NCBI GenBank assembly: GCA_016858145.1
Contig: JAEHOE010000167.1
Location: 1 to 64,000, forward strand
Direction of reading: 5' to 3'
From: Edaphochlamys debaryana
Taxonomy: Eukaryota; Chlorophyta; Chlorophyceae; Chlamydomonadales
DNA length: 64,000 nt
Each line of letters opens with the position of its first letter. Position 1 is the first letter of the stretch. This document shows, one piece after another, positions 46,636-57,215 of the stretch. A model generated the notes under the pieces. The model saw nothing but the letters and a program-made list of their open reading frames with translations. It ran no database searches and was not told the DNA's origin. Made by a program: the position numbers and the translations under genes.

Positions 46636-47561
46636 TCACCGGCTCCAAAGGCCTGGGCCCCCCTTCTCCCCACAGCTGTCCGACCCAGCGTAGCCCCGAT
46701 ACCGATAGCCACGCGCGCCGCCCTCCCCCTCCCCCTCCTCCTTCTCCACCTCCTCCACCTCCATCACCTCTTCTTCGTCCTCGTCCTCCCAGCCATCTTC
46801 CGCATTCTCATCTCCTTGCACCCTCCCCTCCCCTCCCTGCTGCTGCCCCTGATGCCCCTGCCATCCTCCGTCGTACGGCAGCCCTTCATAGGAATCGTCA
46901 TAGCCGGCGGCGTCGGCTTGACCCCCGCCCCCGGCACCCATAGCATCTTGACGCGCCCCGCCCATGCCACTCGCCGCCTCGTGCCAGGCCCCGACGCTCC
47001 CAGCCAGCAGGCCGCCGACGGCAGCGCTGCCACCGCCGCCGCCGCTGCCGCGACCTTGTACGCCCCGGTAGCTGCCGCCGCCGGACCTGTCAGCGCCCAT
47101 CGGCCCTGCCCAGTCCCTGGGGACGCCGCGGCCCGCATCTCTCCTGTCGCTGCCGCCGCCGGCCCCGCCGCCGCCGCCGCGGCCTCCACGCGCTAGGCCG
47201 CTGTAGCCAGGGGCAACCGGCGGACGGGCTGCGGCCAAATGGTACTCAAGGAGCCCCAACGCAAGATGCAACGCATCGCCGCCGCCACCGCGCTCCCCTC
47301 GATAGTCCATCGCCACGCCGCGATGGCCGCCTTTATCTCCGCCGCCGGTTTCCCTTGATCTTGGGTAGTAATCCATTTGGCCATGGCCGCCGCCACAGCC
47401 GCCGGCAGCGCGGTCTGCGTCGTAATCCATCTCGTCCCCATCGCCGTCAGGTCCAGACCCTGCCCTGCTGCCGCCAGCGCCGCCGCCAGCGCCTGCTGCG
47501 ACGCCGGCGACGCCGTAGCCGCCTCCGCCACTACTACTGCGACCCCTGACCTCCGACCTTG

Positions 47562-47592
<31 letters not shown>

Positions 47593-48246
47593 TGTACCAC
47601 CGCGGCCGCCGCCCGCCTGGAACTGCCCATACCCTTTGACACTGCCAGCCCAAAGCTGGCTGCCTTCCCCAGCGCCGCCGCTGCCGCCGCCGGTGCTGAA
47701 GCCGGCGGCGTGGACCTCGGCGTGTCCACTGGAATGGCTCATGGGGCGGCCCCTGCTGGCGCCGTCCTCAAACCTGCCGCCGCCGACGCCGACGTGTTGG
47801 AAAGCGTCGCCGCCAGCGCCGACGCCGACGGCGACACTCCGACCGCCGCCGGCGTCGGGATCACCGCTGCGCCTACGGTCCGCAGCACCGCCGCCGGCGC
47901 TGCCTCCGGCGCCGCCGCTGCTAAGGTGGGAGCCGGCGTCGCTGCCGCCGCTGCCGCCGCGGCCACCGACCAGCCGCCGCGGCACTCGGGTCCTGACGTC
48001 AGCCAGCTCCCCCGCCGCCAGCAACTGCCGCGCCCCCTGCAGCGCCTCTGCGCGCAGCCTGGCCGCGGCTGCGTCAGTGTGCTGGTGCTGGTAGCCCCGC
48101 GCGGGCGCTTCGTGCAGCAGCCGGATGTAGGCGTCCAGGAACGTGGGCTGACGGTCGGCCTTGGCGCACTGCTTTCTGTGAGGCACGCAGCAGGTAGGGG
48201 TTTGGCAGAGGGCAGCAAGCAGTCGACGTTCGACGCAGCGCCTCAA
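46636..48246 (-). CDS. Gly-rich low-complexity protein with acidic C-terminal tail, unknown function
   Basis: A single open frame of 536 codons. The N-terminal ~100 residues are complex (helical FLDAYIRLLHE and RAEALQGARQLLAAGELADVR segments). The middle is a long Gly-rich region with scattered Arg, Asp and Ser and several MDYD or MDYY motifs. The end is acidic (EDEDEEEVMEVEEVEKEEGEGEG) with a short Gly-Tyr-Arg tail. The layout is reminiscent of RNA-binding or nuclear scaffold proteins, but I recognise no domain. An acceptor-like CCTCACAG near 48178 suggests the first exon may end upstream, so the Met at 48246 is uncertain. The opposite strand is also open because of GCC/GGC periodicity; the acidic tail and the downstream TGTAA favour the minus strand. 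Confidence 0.5.
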
Positions 48247-49833
48247 GACTCGACCCGAAAGTATCTACCGCGCGGTACCGGTGTCTGAACGCTCGACGGG
48301 CCCGCCCGCAGACAGGCGCTGCAGGACTCTAACATTGGGCGCTGGACGCATTGGATGGCGGCACACGTGAATGCCCCAGCCATGCAGGACCATGCATGCC
48401 CTCGTTGATTGCATCGCCCACACTTGAATCCCCATGCATGCATTGGGCCCCAGCCAGCCCGCCGCCCGTAACGACCTCTTACCCATACCAGCGGCTTTTG
48501 ACTTGTACGCCTGCAAGCTCAGGCAGGGTTCAACCGCAGGTCAGGGGCCTACTGGTCCGGTAGTACGGTACCGGTTCGTCTGGCTGGGGCAACTGCGGTG
48601 GTCGAGTTGGACCGGCGGTTGTGCGCCCCCGTTCTCAGTCCCCTACCCTGCCCCTACCCCCTGGCCCGTCCCCTCGACCCTGGCTCCCCACGACGGGCTG
48701 CTTCTTCCGACCTCACCTGTTCGCCCGTGCATGAGCGATGGCTGACCACCTGTGCGGTGCGGGAGAGGAAGGCCAGGAGGCGGGGCTCGAAGCGAATGAC
48801 TTCCGCAGCTAGCGGTTAGGCGCGCTTTAGGCTGCAGCCCGTGGTGACCTCCTATTCCCCCTTCGGGCGATACAGCGAAGACTGTTGATGGGCAACTGCA
48901 CTCCGCGTGAAGCTGCTGTTGCTCGCTAGAAGCTTCTGTAACGATGGCGTAGGTGGCGATTGACGGGTACTCACCGGTCTCCGAGCTCCGTATGCAGCTC
49001 TGCCAGCTGTATGTCATCGTTGGAAGACCACGGAGCGGACCACAGTCGGCGCTCTTGCGCCATATTATGTTGAACGCTACCGGCGGCAAATTGCCACCTG
49101 CACGTTCTCCTGCGAACGAACTCCGCCGCCCGCTCTTAGGTGACTGTGATGCTAATTGTGCTCTTCTTAGGCAGGAGCGTGGCTTGGTGGGCCATCGCTT
49201 TTGATGATCGGACGTGTCCCGGAAGTACGCCCGGCACTGACGGCCCGGACCCCGGCATCTGACGCCGCTCGGCAGGCACTCCGTAGACTATAATCAAATT
49301 ACATACCGTTAACCTCCAAGGGCTCTGTCTCGACGGTCTGACTCCGGGGCCGTACGCGGGTACTGCTGCGCCGTCACACGGGCTGTACCGCCGCGGGGTG
49401 GCTCTGGGCTGCGCCGACGGGGCCTCGGGCCTCCGAGGCAAGCAGGCAGGAAGCGCGCGTGTGAATACATGGAAGCCTTGGGGAGCATGCGAGTTCTCCT
49501 GGGCGGGGAACCTTACGCCTCCTCTCTGACGGGCCCGTGCTGATGTGACGGCCGGGGGTAATGGCAAAGGCGGGATGGCGTAGGAGGGTGTAGGCATGGT
49601 CCTGCTGGGCGCGTTCACACCCTACAGCAACTGGTTGCAGGCCGTCAGCCGCCGTGCACACGGTGTGCGCGATGAGCGTGAATAATGGATGGAGCCGACC
49701 CTGCCGGAAGGCCTGCGTGCCATGCCGTACAGCGTGTACGGCCACATGCACTGACAGCTCTGCGCTGACGACCTCTGCATTCACTTAAGCATTCCTGCCA
49801 AATGCATTCGCGAGCAACAGACATACCTGCGGA
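48247..49833. other. Divergent intergenic region
   Basis: This separates the minus-strand Gly-rich gene from the plus-strand methyltransferase, so it should contain both promoters. Short open frames here have no recognisable features and I could not identify a TATA element or RNA gene. Confidence 0.4.
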
Positions 49834-52043
49834 ATGCTAAGGGCAATGTCTGAGCCTGCGACTAACGTATTGGACGCTCTTCTCGAAGCTCAGGGTGTCG
49901 CGGTGCTCGATGGCGCACAGGGAACCGAGCTGGAGCGCCGGGGCGTGCAGCTCGGCACGAGCAAGCTCTGGAGCGCGCAGCTGCTGATCGATGACCCGGC
50001 ATTGGTTCAGGCGATTCACCTCGACTACCTGCGGGCGGGCTCTGGTGCGTCGGGCGATAGCGGGCTTGCGCTGCACAGCGCGGGGCACTCCGCGCGAGCT
50101 GCCACGCCAACCGGAGGCCCCCACCCGTGTCGGCTCCATCCCCTTATGCCAGACGTCATCACGACCTTCACGTACCAGGCCAGTCTCCAGGGCTTTGCGG
50201 ACGCCGGGATCGATGCGGCTACCGCTGCCAGCCTGCTCAACCGCGCGGTCGACCTGGCTGAGGCGGCGCGGCAGCAATTCCTGCAAGTGCGTGCCGGGGG
50301 TCATCGGCGAGAGGCATGGGGGGATAGCATGCAGGCCCAAGAGGAGACTGCGAGGACGAATACCTTGAACTGCCGGCAGGTTGGCCCTTTCGGTTTCAGC
50401 ACGGGCGTGACCTCGGGGCGGCCGCAAGGTCTGGGAGGCTGGAGGTATTGTGACGGTGGCGACTGCTCCTGCCCCCCCTCCTCTGCACTCCTCCCCCGCC
50501 AACGGTCCCGCACCGCGGTTCCATCACAAAGCCCCCTGACCTGCCCTCCCTTGCAGGAGCAAGCTGACGCAGGCCGATCTCCCGTGTCCCCCGATGCAGC
50601 CGCCGGCCGTGAGCCCGGGCCCACCGCAGGACCAGCGGGGCCCAGCAGCGGCGCAACGGCCGGCGGCGCCCGCGACCCACATCAGCAGGCGTGGCGGCGG
50701 CAACGACCGCTCATAGCCTTTTCCTGTGGATCCTATGGAGGCTACCTCGCGGATGGATCTGAGTTCGGGGGCGACTACGCTGAATCCACCAGCCTGGATC
50801 AGCTGGCGGACTTCCATGCGGCGCGGTGGGTGGCGGGGCGGGCAGGGGGGAGGGAGAAGGGACAGGGGCGCACCCAAAAGGGATTCGTAGCGTGAAGGTA
50901 GGTTCATCTTATGCTGCTCTGTCTGACGGTGCGCTGTGTTGTGTGCGTGTTGCCTCACTGCGTCACGGAACTTCCCGGAGCAGCCACTCACTCATGCCAT
51001 TGTCCGGGTGTGTGCGGGTCTGCAGATTAGAACCAGTGCGGCACCGCCCCGAGATCGACCTGATCGCCTTCGAGACCGTTCCCTGCGTCAAGGAGGCAGA
51101 GGCCATCATCCAGCTGCTGCGCCGGGAGCGGTACGGCAAGCCTGCCTGGATCTCGTTCAGCTGCCGCGATGCCGTACACACGTGCCACGGGGAGGACTTC
51201 GCGGCGGCTGCCGTACCGCTGCTGGCGGCGGCGGAGGCGGAGGGGCTTGTGGTGGCGGGCGGAGTCAACTGCACACCGCCCAGGTGCGGACGACAGCACT
51301 CTGTACGACAGCAGCCCGGGTGGCTCTGTTTGGTAGCGAGCTCTGCACGGGCTGAGCTACTCGCTCATTGCGGCACCGACACGATCAGGGCGGCCCACAT
51401 TACAGACACAGGCACCCGCTGCTCGTCCCTCCTCCTGCAATAATCCCGGGACGCAGCCATTCACTTTTGACCCAGCCAACTGACCCACCCGATTCATGGT
51501 TCCTGCGTACCTTCGATCTCATCGGACCTCCTGCGCTGGGCCCTCGCGCCGGCCGCCCGCGCCTGCCCTCCCAGGTTCGTGGACCCCCTGCTGGCGGCGG
51601 CGCGGAGGCAGCTGGCGGAGCTGCAGGAAGCTGAGCGGCCGCCGCCAGCGGCGCCGGCAGCAGCGGCATCGGCGTCGTCAACAGGGATTCGGGGCGAGGC
51701 AGGGGCGGGGCCGGTGTCGGGGCCGGGAAGCGCCAAGCGCCGTGGAGGGCTGCTCCTGCTGGCCTACCCCAACAGCGGGGAGGACTGGGACGGCGAGCAC
51801 CGCTGCTGGCGGCACGCGCCCGACGACATCGCAGAGCCCGGCGCCTTCGCGGCGGCGGCGGCGGGCTGGGTGGCAGGCGGCGCCGACGGTGGCGGCGGCA
51901 GCAGCTCCGGCGTGGGTGGTGGTGGCGAGGGGGGCCCGGCAAGGAGGGCAGTGGCGAGGGGCGCGGCGCTGGTGGGGGGCTGCTGCCGCACGGGTCCGCA
52001 GCACATCCGCGCGCTGAGGGCGAAGCTGCTGGGCGGGGCATGA
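49834..52043 (+). CDS. Homocysteine S-methyltransferase
   Basis: Five exons (49834-50044, 50153-50286, 50557-50825, 51026-51283, 51575-52043) join in phase to 446 codons. A second ATG at 49846 would give 442. The enzyme moves a methyl group from S-methylmethionine (or AdoMet) to homocysteine, making methionine in the cytosol. Family signatures are GAQGTELERRG near the N-terminus, DVITTFTYQAS, SYGGYLADGSEF, AFETVPCVKEAEA, GGVNCTPP (Cys287) and GGCCRTGP (Cys427, Cys428). The three Cys are the expected zinc ligands, so the enzyme looks functional. It is longer than usual because of Ala/Pro/Gly-rich insertions in exon 3 (just before RPLIAFSCGSYGG) and in exon 5; such insertions are common in volvocine proteins. 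Confidence 0.92.
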
Positions 52044-55000
52044 CGGAAGGGGTGCTTTACGGGGGCTTGATGCTTAGTAATCACACTGTACGGCATGCAG
52101 GCAGCCACAGGGAACGCAGCGTTAGATGAGGAGGCTGGAGGCTGGGCGGCAATGTGCAACCGTCTGGGTCGAGGATGATTAGTATCTATCTTCCGGAATG
52201 ATGATGACTGATGAGCGAGTCGGGCCGCTGTGGCCGACCCAAGCTAGGGGGCCTACGACGACCAGGAGAGAGGGGTGCATGGAGTTGAGCTGGGGCCTGG
52301 GGGGGCGGCTTGGGTAATGACTGGTAGGGGTTAGAAGACGTCACCGAAGCGGGGGTAGGGGTGGCGGGCATAGCCCCCGCGCAGTACACAAGCAACAAGG
52401 CCATCTAGCACTACACGGAGCGGTACGCGCAGAAGATGTAGTCGGTGATGCGGCTGATAGCGGCTATGCTAGAGTAGCCGGCATGCTGTTGCTGCGGATG
52501 ACGTAGAGCTGCGCCGGTTACCCCTAGCAGGCTGATACAGGCCCTATGGGATACAGGCGCGAATAGCACTTTCCTGAGCCGCTTGAAGAAGCCCCCAGCC
52601 GTGAAGCGTGCCAGTCCACTATGGTCATCATGCGCGAGCGCTCACCTGCAGGTGGTGGAGACGAAGAAGACGAGTCAGCTGCAGCCCTAACTGAGCGTAA
52701 AGTGCGGTGTGTGCAAAATGCGAGCTGGGGGAAAGAAGCCGGCTGCGGGTGGCCGCCTGAAGGGCTGAGCTCCCTGGTGTCGTACGAGGCGGGCGGAAGA
52801 TGCCACCGTGAAGATGCTGCACCCGAACCCAACCCGTGCGTCTAGGAGCTACGTGAAGCGGCGGGAGAAAAGGGAGTCTGGGGGCCTAGGGCAATACGTG
52901 CCCGGGACGGAGACGAGGAGGAGCCGGAGGCGGAGAGGCGTGGCGGGGGTGCGAAGGTGCGAAGTGGGAAGTAGCGTAGTCTGATGCAGCATCGCTCGTA
53001 GACACCGGCCGCATCGAGAGGGCTGCGCAGAGCTGACCGTACTGAGCTGCCGGCTGGGTGCTGGACAGCTGTGACGAAGATGAAGCCCAGCGGGCGTGCG
53101 GAAGTGGGAGGGTCGTGCGAGTCGTGTGCTGCTGCAGGTGGGGCCTGGGGTGTGGGCTGAGCGCGTCGGGCGGGGGAAGGGCGGCGGAGCCGCAGGGCGC
53201 AGGCACAGACACAGAGACGGGAGGGCTGAGGCCCGAGGCATGGCCGTGGGAGACGACGGGCTGGGCTTCAGGCACGGAGGCGAGAGCCTGGGCTGCCGGC
53301 GTCGGGCGACGGGGCGAAGTTATTTTCCTGTTTTGCTACATGTCCGGGCTCCGCTGAGCTCCCCGGTGATGACAGCCGTCCCATTTGTCCGTGCGTTCAA
53401 AACCATACTACAAACCAGCCCTGCAGCCAACATAGGGGGACAACAAACGTAAGGGGGACAACAACCGTAGGGAGCTATTGCAAAACAAAGGGTCACAAGG
53501 CGCGTGGCGACGACGAAGCCCGGCTGAACCCGCTGATCCCCGGCTGCCCGCAACACGGGCCCCGCCCTACGCCCGTACAACTGCCCGGCCACACTCCCAC
53601 GTAGCCTGTGGCCTGACAGGCCGGCCTCGGGGCCCCACGGGGGTAGGGGTGCGTGGCGCCGCGTGTCCGCCCAGAGGGTTGGGCCAGGGGTGCAGGGCTC
53701 GGGTGCAGGGCCCCACGGCCAAACATGTACCCTACGGCTGACTCGCCGTGTAACTTCTGAATGTGCTGAGAGAGGGCTGCTGTGGTCTTTGGCTTGGGAA
53801 AGAGGGACGGCCTTTGCCCCACGCTCTGTACCTGAACCCAGCTGCTGGCCCTCCATGCCAACATGGCTGGCCCGCGCACGAGAGCGCCGCAAGCGCGGAG
53901 CCAATGCCGCCCCGGATGCACGCGTTCGGAAAGGGCTGGATACAAATTACCTTGACAGATACAGATGCCTCTTCCGACCTCTTCACCGTGCGGTCTAAAG
54001 GCAAATAGAGGAGCTTCCCGACACCGCGTTCAACACTCGAGTGTGCCATTGGGCAGGGTCCGGCCGCTCGTGCTCCTCACACGCGCCCCCGATGCGGAGC
54101 CGTCTCTCTAGTCTCCACCTCACGTGCTCCTGCGCTCTCCACGACGCTCTGTCCCTCCCGGTCAGTGCAAGCACAGCCCCCTCCCCCGCAGTCCGAAACA
54201 GCTACCCGGCCCTCAAGGGCCGCGAGGGACTCACACAGCTACGCTCGCAACCCTCTTGCAGCCCAGATGAGGGCTACCGCGATGACCCAGTACCCATATG
54301 GGCACGTCAGCCCCTTCAGAAGACCCACCCAGCTGCCCCTCGCTCCCACACCCATTCTACCGAATCCCCGAAACTACACGTCAAAAAGCGCGGGCAACAT
54401 CCAGTGCCCACAACACATCTACAGCTGCTTCACTGGTACGCAGCTCATGCCTCCAACGGTCGTACATACGGATACGCATGAGGATCCCGGATCCCCCCTC
54501 GGGGGATGCCATCAATAAGCGGCAAAACGGGGCCTTGCCTGGCGAAAGTAGAGTACACACCAGGGCTCTATGTGCTGTTCGAGCTACTGGCAATCAGTTA
54601 ACGTACACCGGAGGAGGCGCAGCCCGGCCCCAAAGAGCTGCGCAACAACCGTCCCCCCGGAGAGATGATAGGGGCCGACAAGCCGAAACCCGTAGGCCCA
54701 GGCAGAAGCTGAGCCCCCGGAAAGGTGAAAGGAAATGGTCGCGATGGGCACACGCGGCAGAAGGCGCTATGGCGCAGCGGCTGCGGTCCCACCGGCTGTC
54801 CAGTGGGCAGGGCACAAGGCCGAGCCCGGCCGCAAATGAAGGCCCAATCGTAACCGTACCGGCAGGTCAGGCGGCTAAGAATCAATGGCCGGCACATAGC
54901 ACAGCACGGCTTTTGCGTGGGGTCTTGCGCAGGCGCCCGGAGCCCTCAATCAGCCTCCCCGCCCACAAGATATGCTTTCGTTGCGTAGCTGCAAGACGGT

Positions 55001-55183
55001 CCGTCACTTGCATCCGCACCGGCGCCCTGTTCTGCCCCAAGGACCAAAGGCCAAGGCAGCCTGGCCTCGAGAGCCCCGTAAATCAAACACCACACCGCTC
55101 ATGCCTACAGACAGTCACATACTACAGAGCTGCTCTCCAGCTCCAGTCATGCAGGGTGCCGGGCTCGGTGCAACGCAGCTGTG
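52044..55183. other. Long gene-poor interval
   Basis: About 3.1 kb between the methyltransferase and the small plastid-protein gene. Several open frames exist on both strands, but none shows domain-like sequence or good splice structure. A near-perfect tandem pair of GGGGACAACAA occurs at ~53439 and ~53455. A TGTAA lies at 53749-53753, far from the methyltransferase stop. It may hold long 3' UTRs or a non-coding transcript. Confidence 0.4.
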
Positions 55184-56048
55184 CTATGCCGCGCCCGAAA
55201 CGACGGCGCTTGCGCGAGACGGGCTCCCCGACCTCCTCTCCACGGGGAGGAGCTGGGACACGCAATGCATGACTGATGCGACGACGAACGCGGGGTAGAG
55301 CCACGACGCCTCGTATGCGAGCCAGGAGCTCCAGAAGTCGCCGCCGCTGTAACCCCCGAAGTCGCCCCACCCGCCGTTCCAGTTCCCCCCACGCCAGCCG
55401 TTGCCGCCCGAGCCACCTGCAGGGTTAGCAGAAGGCGCACGAGCAGGTTAGGGCTCCGAGGGGTGACCGGACAAGGACTGGGCTGGGCAGTGGCCCCGGC
55501 GATGGGATGTGTGTGGGAGGGTCAAGGCCAAACCCTTGTTGAGGAAGCGCGGTAGTCACCGCCCGGGTTAGACTTATTGCGGCTAAAGATGCGGCTAAGG
55601 CTTGCGCCCGTTATGTGCGGCGTGCGGCTGGGCGCCAACGAGGAACGATCAGAACCCGCGCAGCAGAGCGCCCCGCTACGGGCCAAACCAGCTCACCGTC
55701 CCCAAAGCCGTCATCACCATCATCGCCACCGCCACCACGCCGCTTGCGCGTCCGGGGCTTGGAGACAACGAGCTCGAACCGAGTTCCGGCGTTGGCCCTG
55801 GTCCGCGGCCTCGCTGTTGTCCCACCTCCTCGTGCGTTGACCACGAGTTGTGTCCGGCTGCGTGTCCGAGACAGCGAGCCCGGGCAGACCTCGCTAGAAC
55901 CACCCGAGCTGAAGCCTCCGCTTGGCGCGGCCGGGAGGTATAGCGATGACCCAAGCGCTGTGCTTCCTAGTGCACTCTTGCACGCCCCACCAGCTAGAGT
56001 GAGGTTTGGTACCGAGCACGCTGCCGGAAGCAGGACCGCTACGCTCAT
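55184..56048 (-). CDS. Small Gly-rich membrane protein, probably plastid-targeted
   Basis: The two exons (56048-55697 and 55416-55184) join in phase to 194 residues. The intron (55696-55417) has a GTGAGC donor and a CTGCAG acceptor. The N-terminus is rich in Ser, Ala, Leu and Arg with few acidic residues and an RTRSRTQLVVNARGG stretch, like a green-algal chloroplast transit peptide ending near VNA. A basic-acidic segment (KPRTRKRRGGGG, then DDGDDGFGDG) leads into a Gly/Trp-rich part (GGNWNGGWGDFGG) and one hydrophobic segment (SWLYPAFVVASVMHCVSQLL). Small Gly/Trp-rich single-helix proteins of this kind occur in thylakoids or envelope, but I cannot name the family. The C-terminal ~20 residues could be altered by an unseen further intron. 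Confidence 0.6.
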
Positions 56049-57215
56049 TTCTGCGACTAGTCGCCGGCTGGCTGCTCCTATGGCCGGCTGGTGAAAGAGT
56101 GTCGGTGTGTTGCTATAGTTTATGCGTTCGAGCGGAAGCGCGGGGGCTTTCGCGCGAAACCGATGGCGGGTTCGAGCATCATCTCCCAGGCCGCGAGCGC
56201 CGCGCGCCCAGCAGCGACACAACCCTTAAGTCGACGCGTTCTGGACGATGCTTTCGCGTTTCACTGCCGTGCCAGGTCCGCGACTCATGACGTCAGCTGG
56301 CGTGACACGCCCGTGGGTGCGTATGCGCTGCACGGCGTCACTCTTCGCTCGTGGGAGGGAGGGAGTGACCCGGTGACCGGGGGGGAGCGCGGCGTGGTTG
56401 CAGGGGGAACGGTCAAGGGAAGGGGCAGAGCGAGCAAGGGCGTGGGGGGCTGGGGAAAGTGCGGCGGGCGGGTTCGTGCCCCACGTTAGGCCCTCTCAGC
56501 TGTGCAGGCCTTGCTCTCAGGCCTGACGCCCCGTAGTCTCCACCCTTGACACGTGACAGCAGCGCCCCAACTTGCTTGTGTTGCTGCAGACAGCGGCGCC
56601 CTTCCCGACTGCCCTGCCATGCCCCCTCCTCGCCCCGCCTCAACCTCCGGAGCCCTTGCGCCCGCTTGCATCGCGTGGCGGTCCTGTCACGGCCCCCTGC
56701 GGACGAAGGCAGCGCCCACGAACCCCACCTTGCTCGCACCAGTCTGCCTATTGAGCTTCTGTCTGCTGCACGCAGCAACTCGGTCTCTTTGCCTCCCGTC
56801 TGTCAATGCCTTCCCCGCTCTGGCGGTCTGTCCTTCCTAGGCAAAAGAGGCCATGGCCTACGGTATGCGCCCTGAGCCCCCGAGCCCTGCTTGCGCATTG
56901 GCGCCAGCTCCTGCTCGGACCGTTCAACCCAAGAAGGCCCAAGCCAGCGACAGCTACCGCCACCTATCTTACTCACCAACCTACAGCTAGAAACTGTCAC
57001 CGCCTCCCTGTTCCGCACCGCACGGCCGGAAGCTAAGAACAGCGCCCTCTGCCTCCGCTCGTCCGATCTTCGAGGCCTCTCGCTGGCCTGCCCAAACAGC
57101 GCCGTCCCCCTCGCGCCTTCTCAATCTCTTCCTGCCACACGCCTTCCCCCTCCCGCCTCCCTTTGACCCTCTCAGCCCTGCCCCATCCGCTTCGCAGCCC
57201 CCCCCATCCCTCCCC
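56049..57215. other. Intergenic region: ORC1 3' flank and upstream region of the small plastid-protein gene
   Basis: Both neighbours are on the minus strand, so this interval should hold the ORC1 3' UTR (right part) and the promoter of the downstream gene (left part). A palindromic TGACGTCA lies at 56288-56295. I see no gene. Confidence 0.4.

Noticed and set aside
47377..48288. Ala-rich plus-strand frame of 303 codons
   Set aside because: It is the shadow of the Gly-rich minus-strand frame produced by GCC/GGC repetition.
53320..53904. 194-codon minus-strand frame
   Set aside because: It has no domain-like sequence, no splice partners and overlapping open frames in several other phases.
54298..55272. 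324-codon plus-strand open frame
   Set aside because: It has no recognisable domain, a composition like random GC-rich sequence, and overlap with the better-supported exon of the small plastid-protein gene on the other strand.
56288..56295. TGACGTCA palindrome as a bZIP/CRE promoter element
   Set aside because: The same octamer also occurs in coding sequence near 31493 and 47994, so it is not informative on its own.
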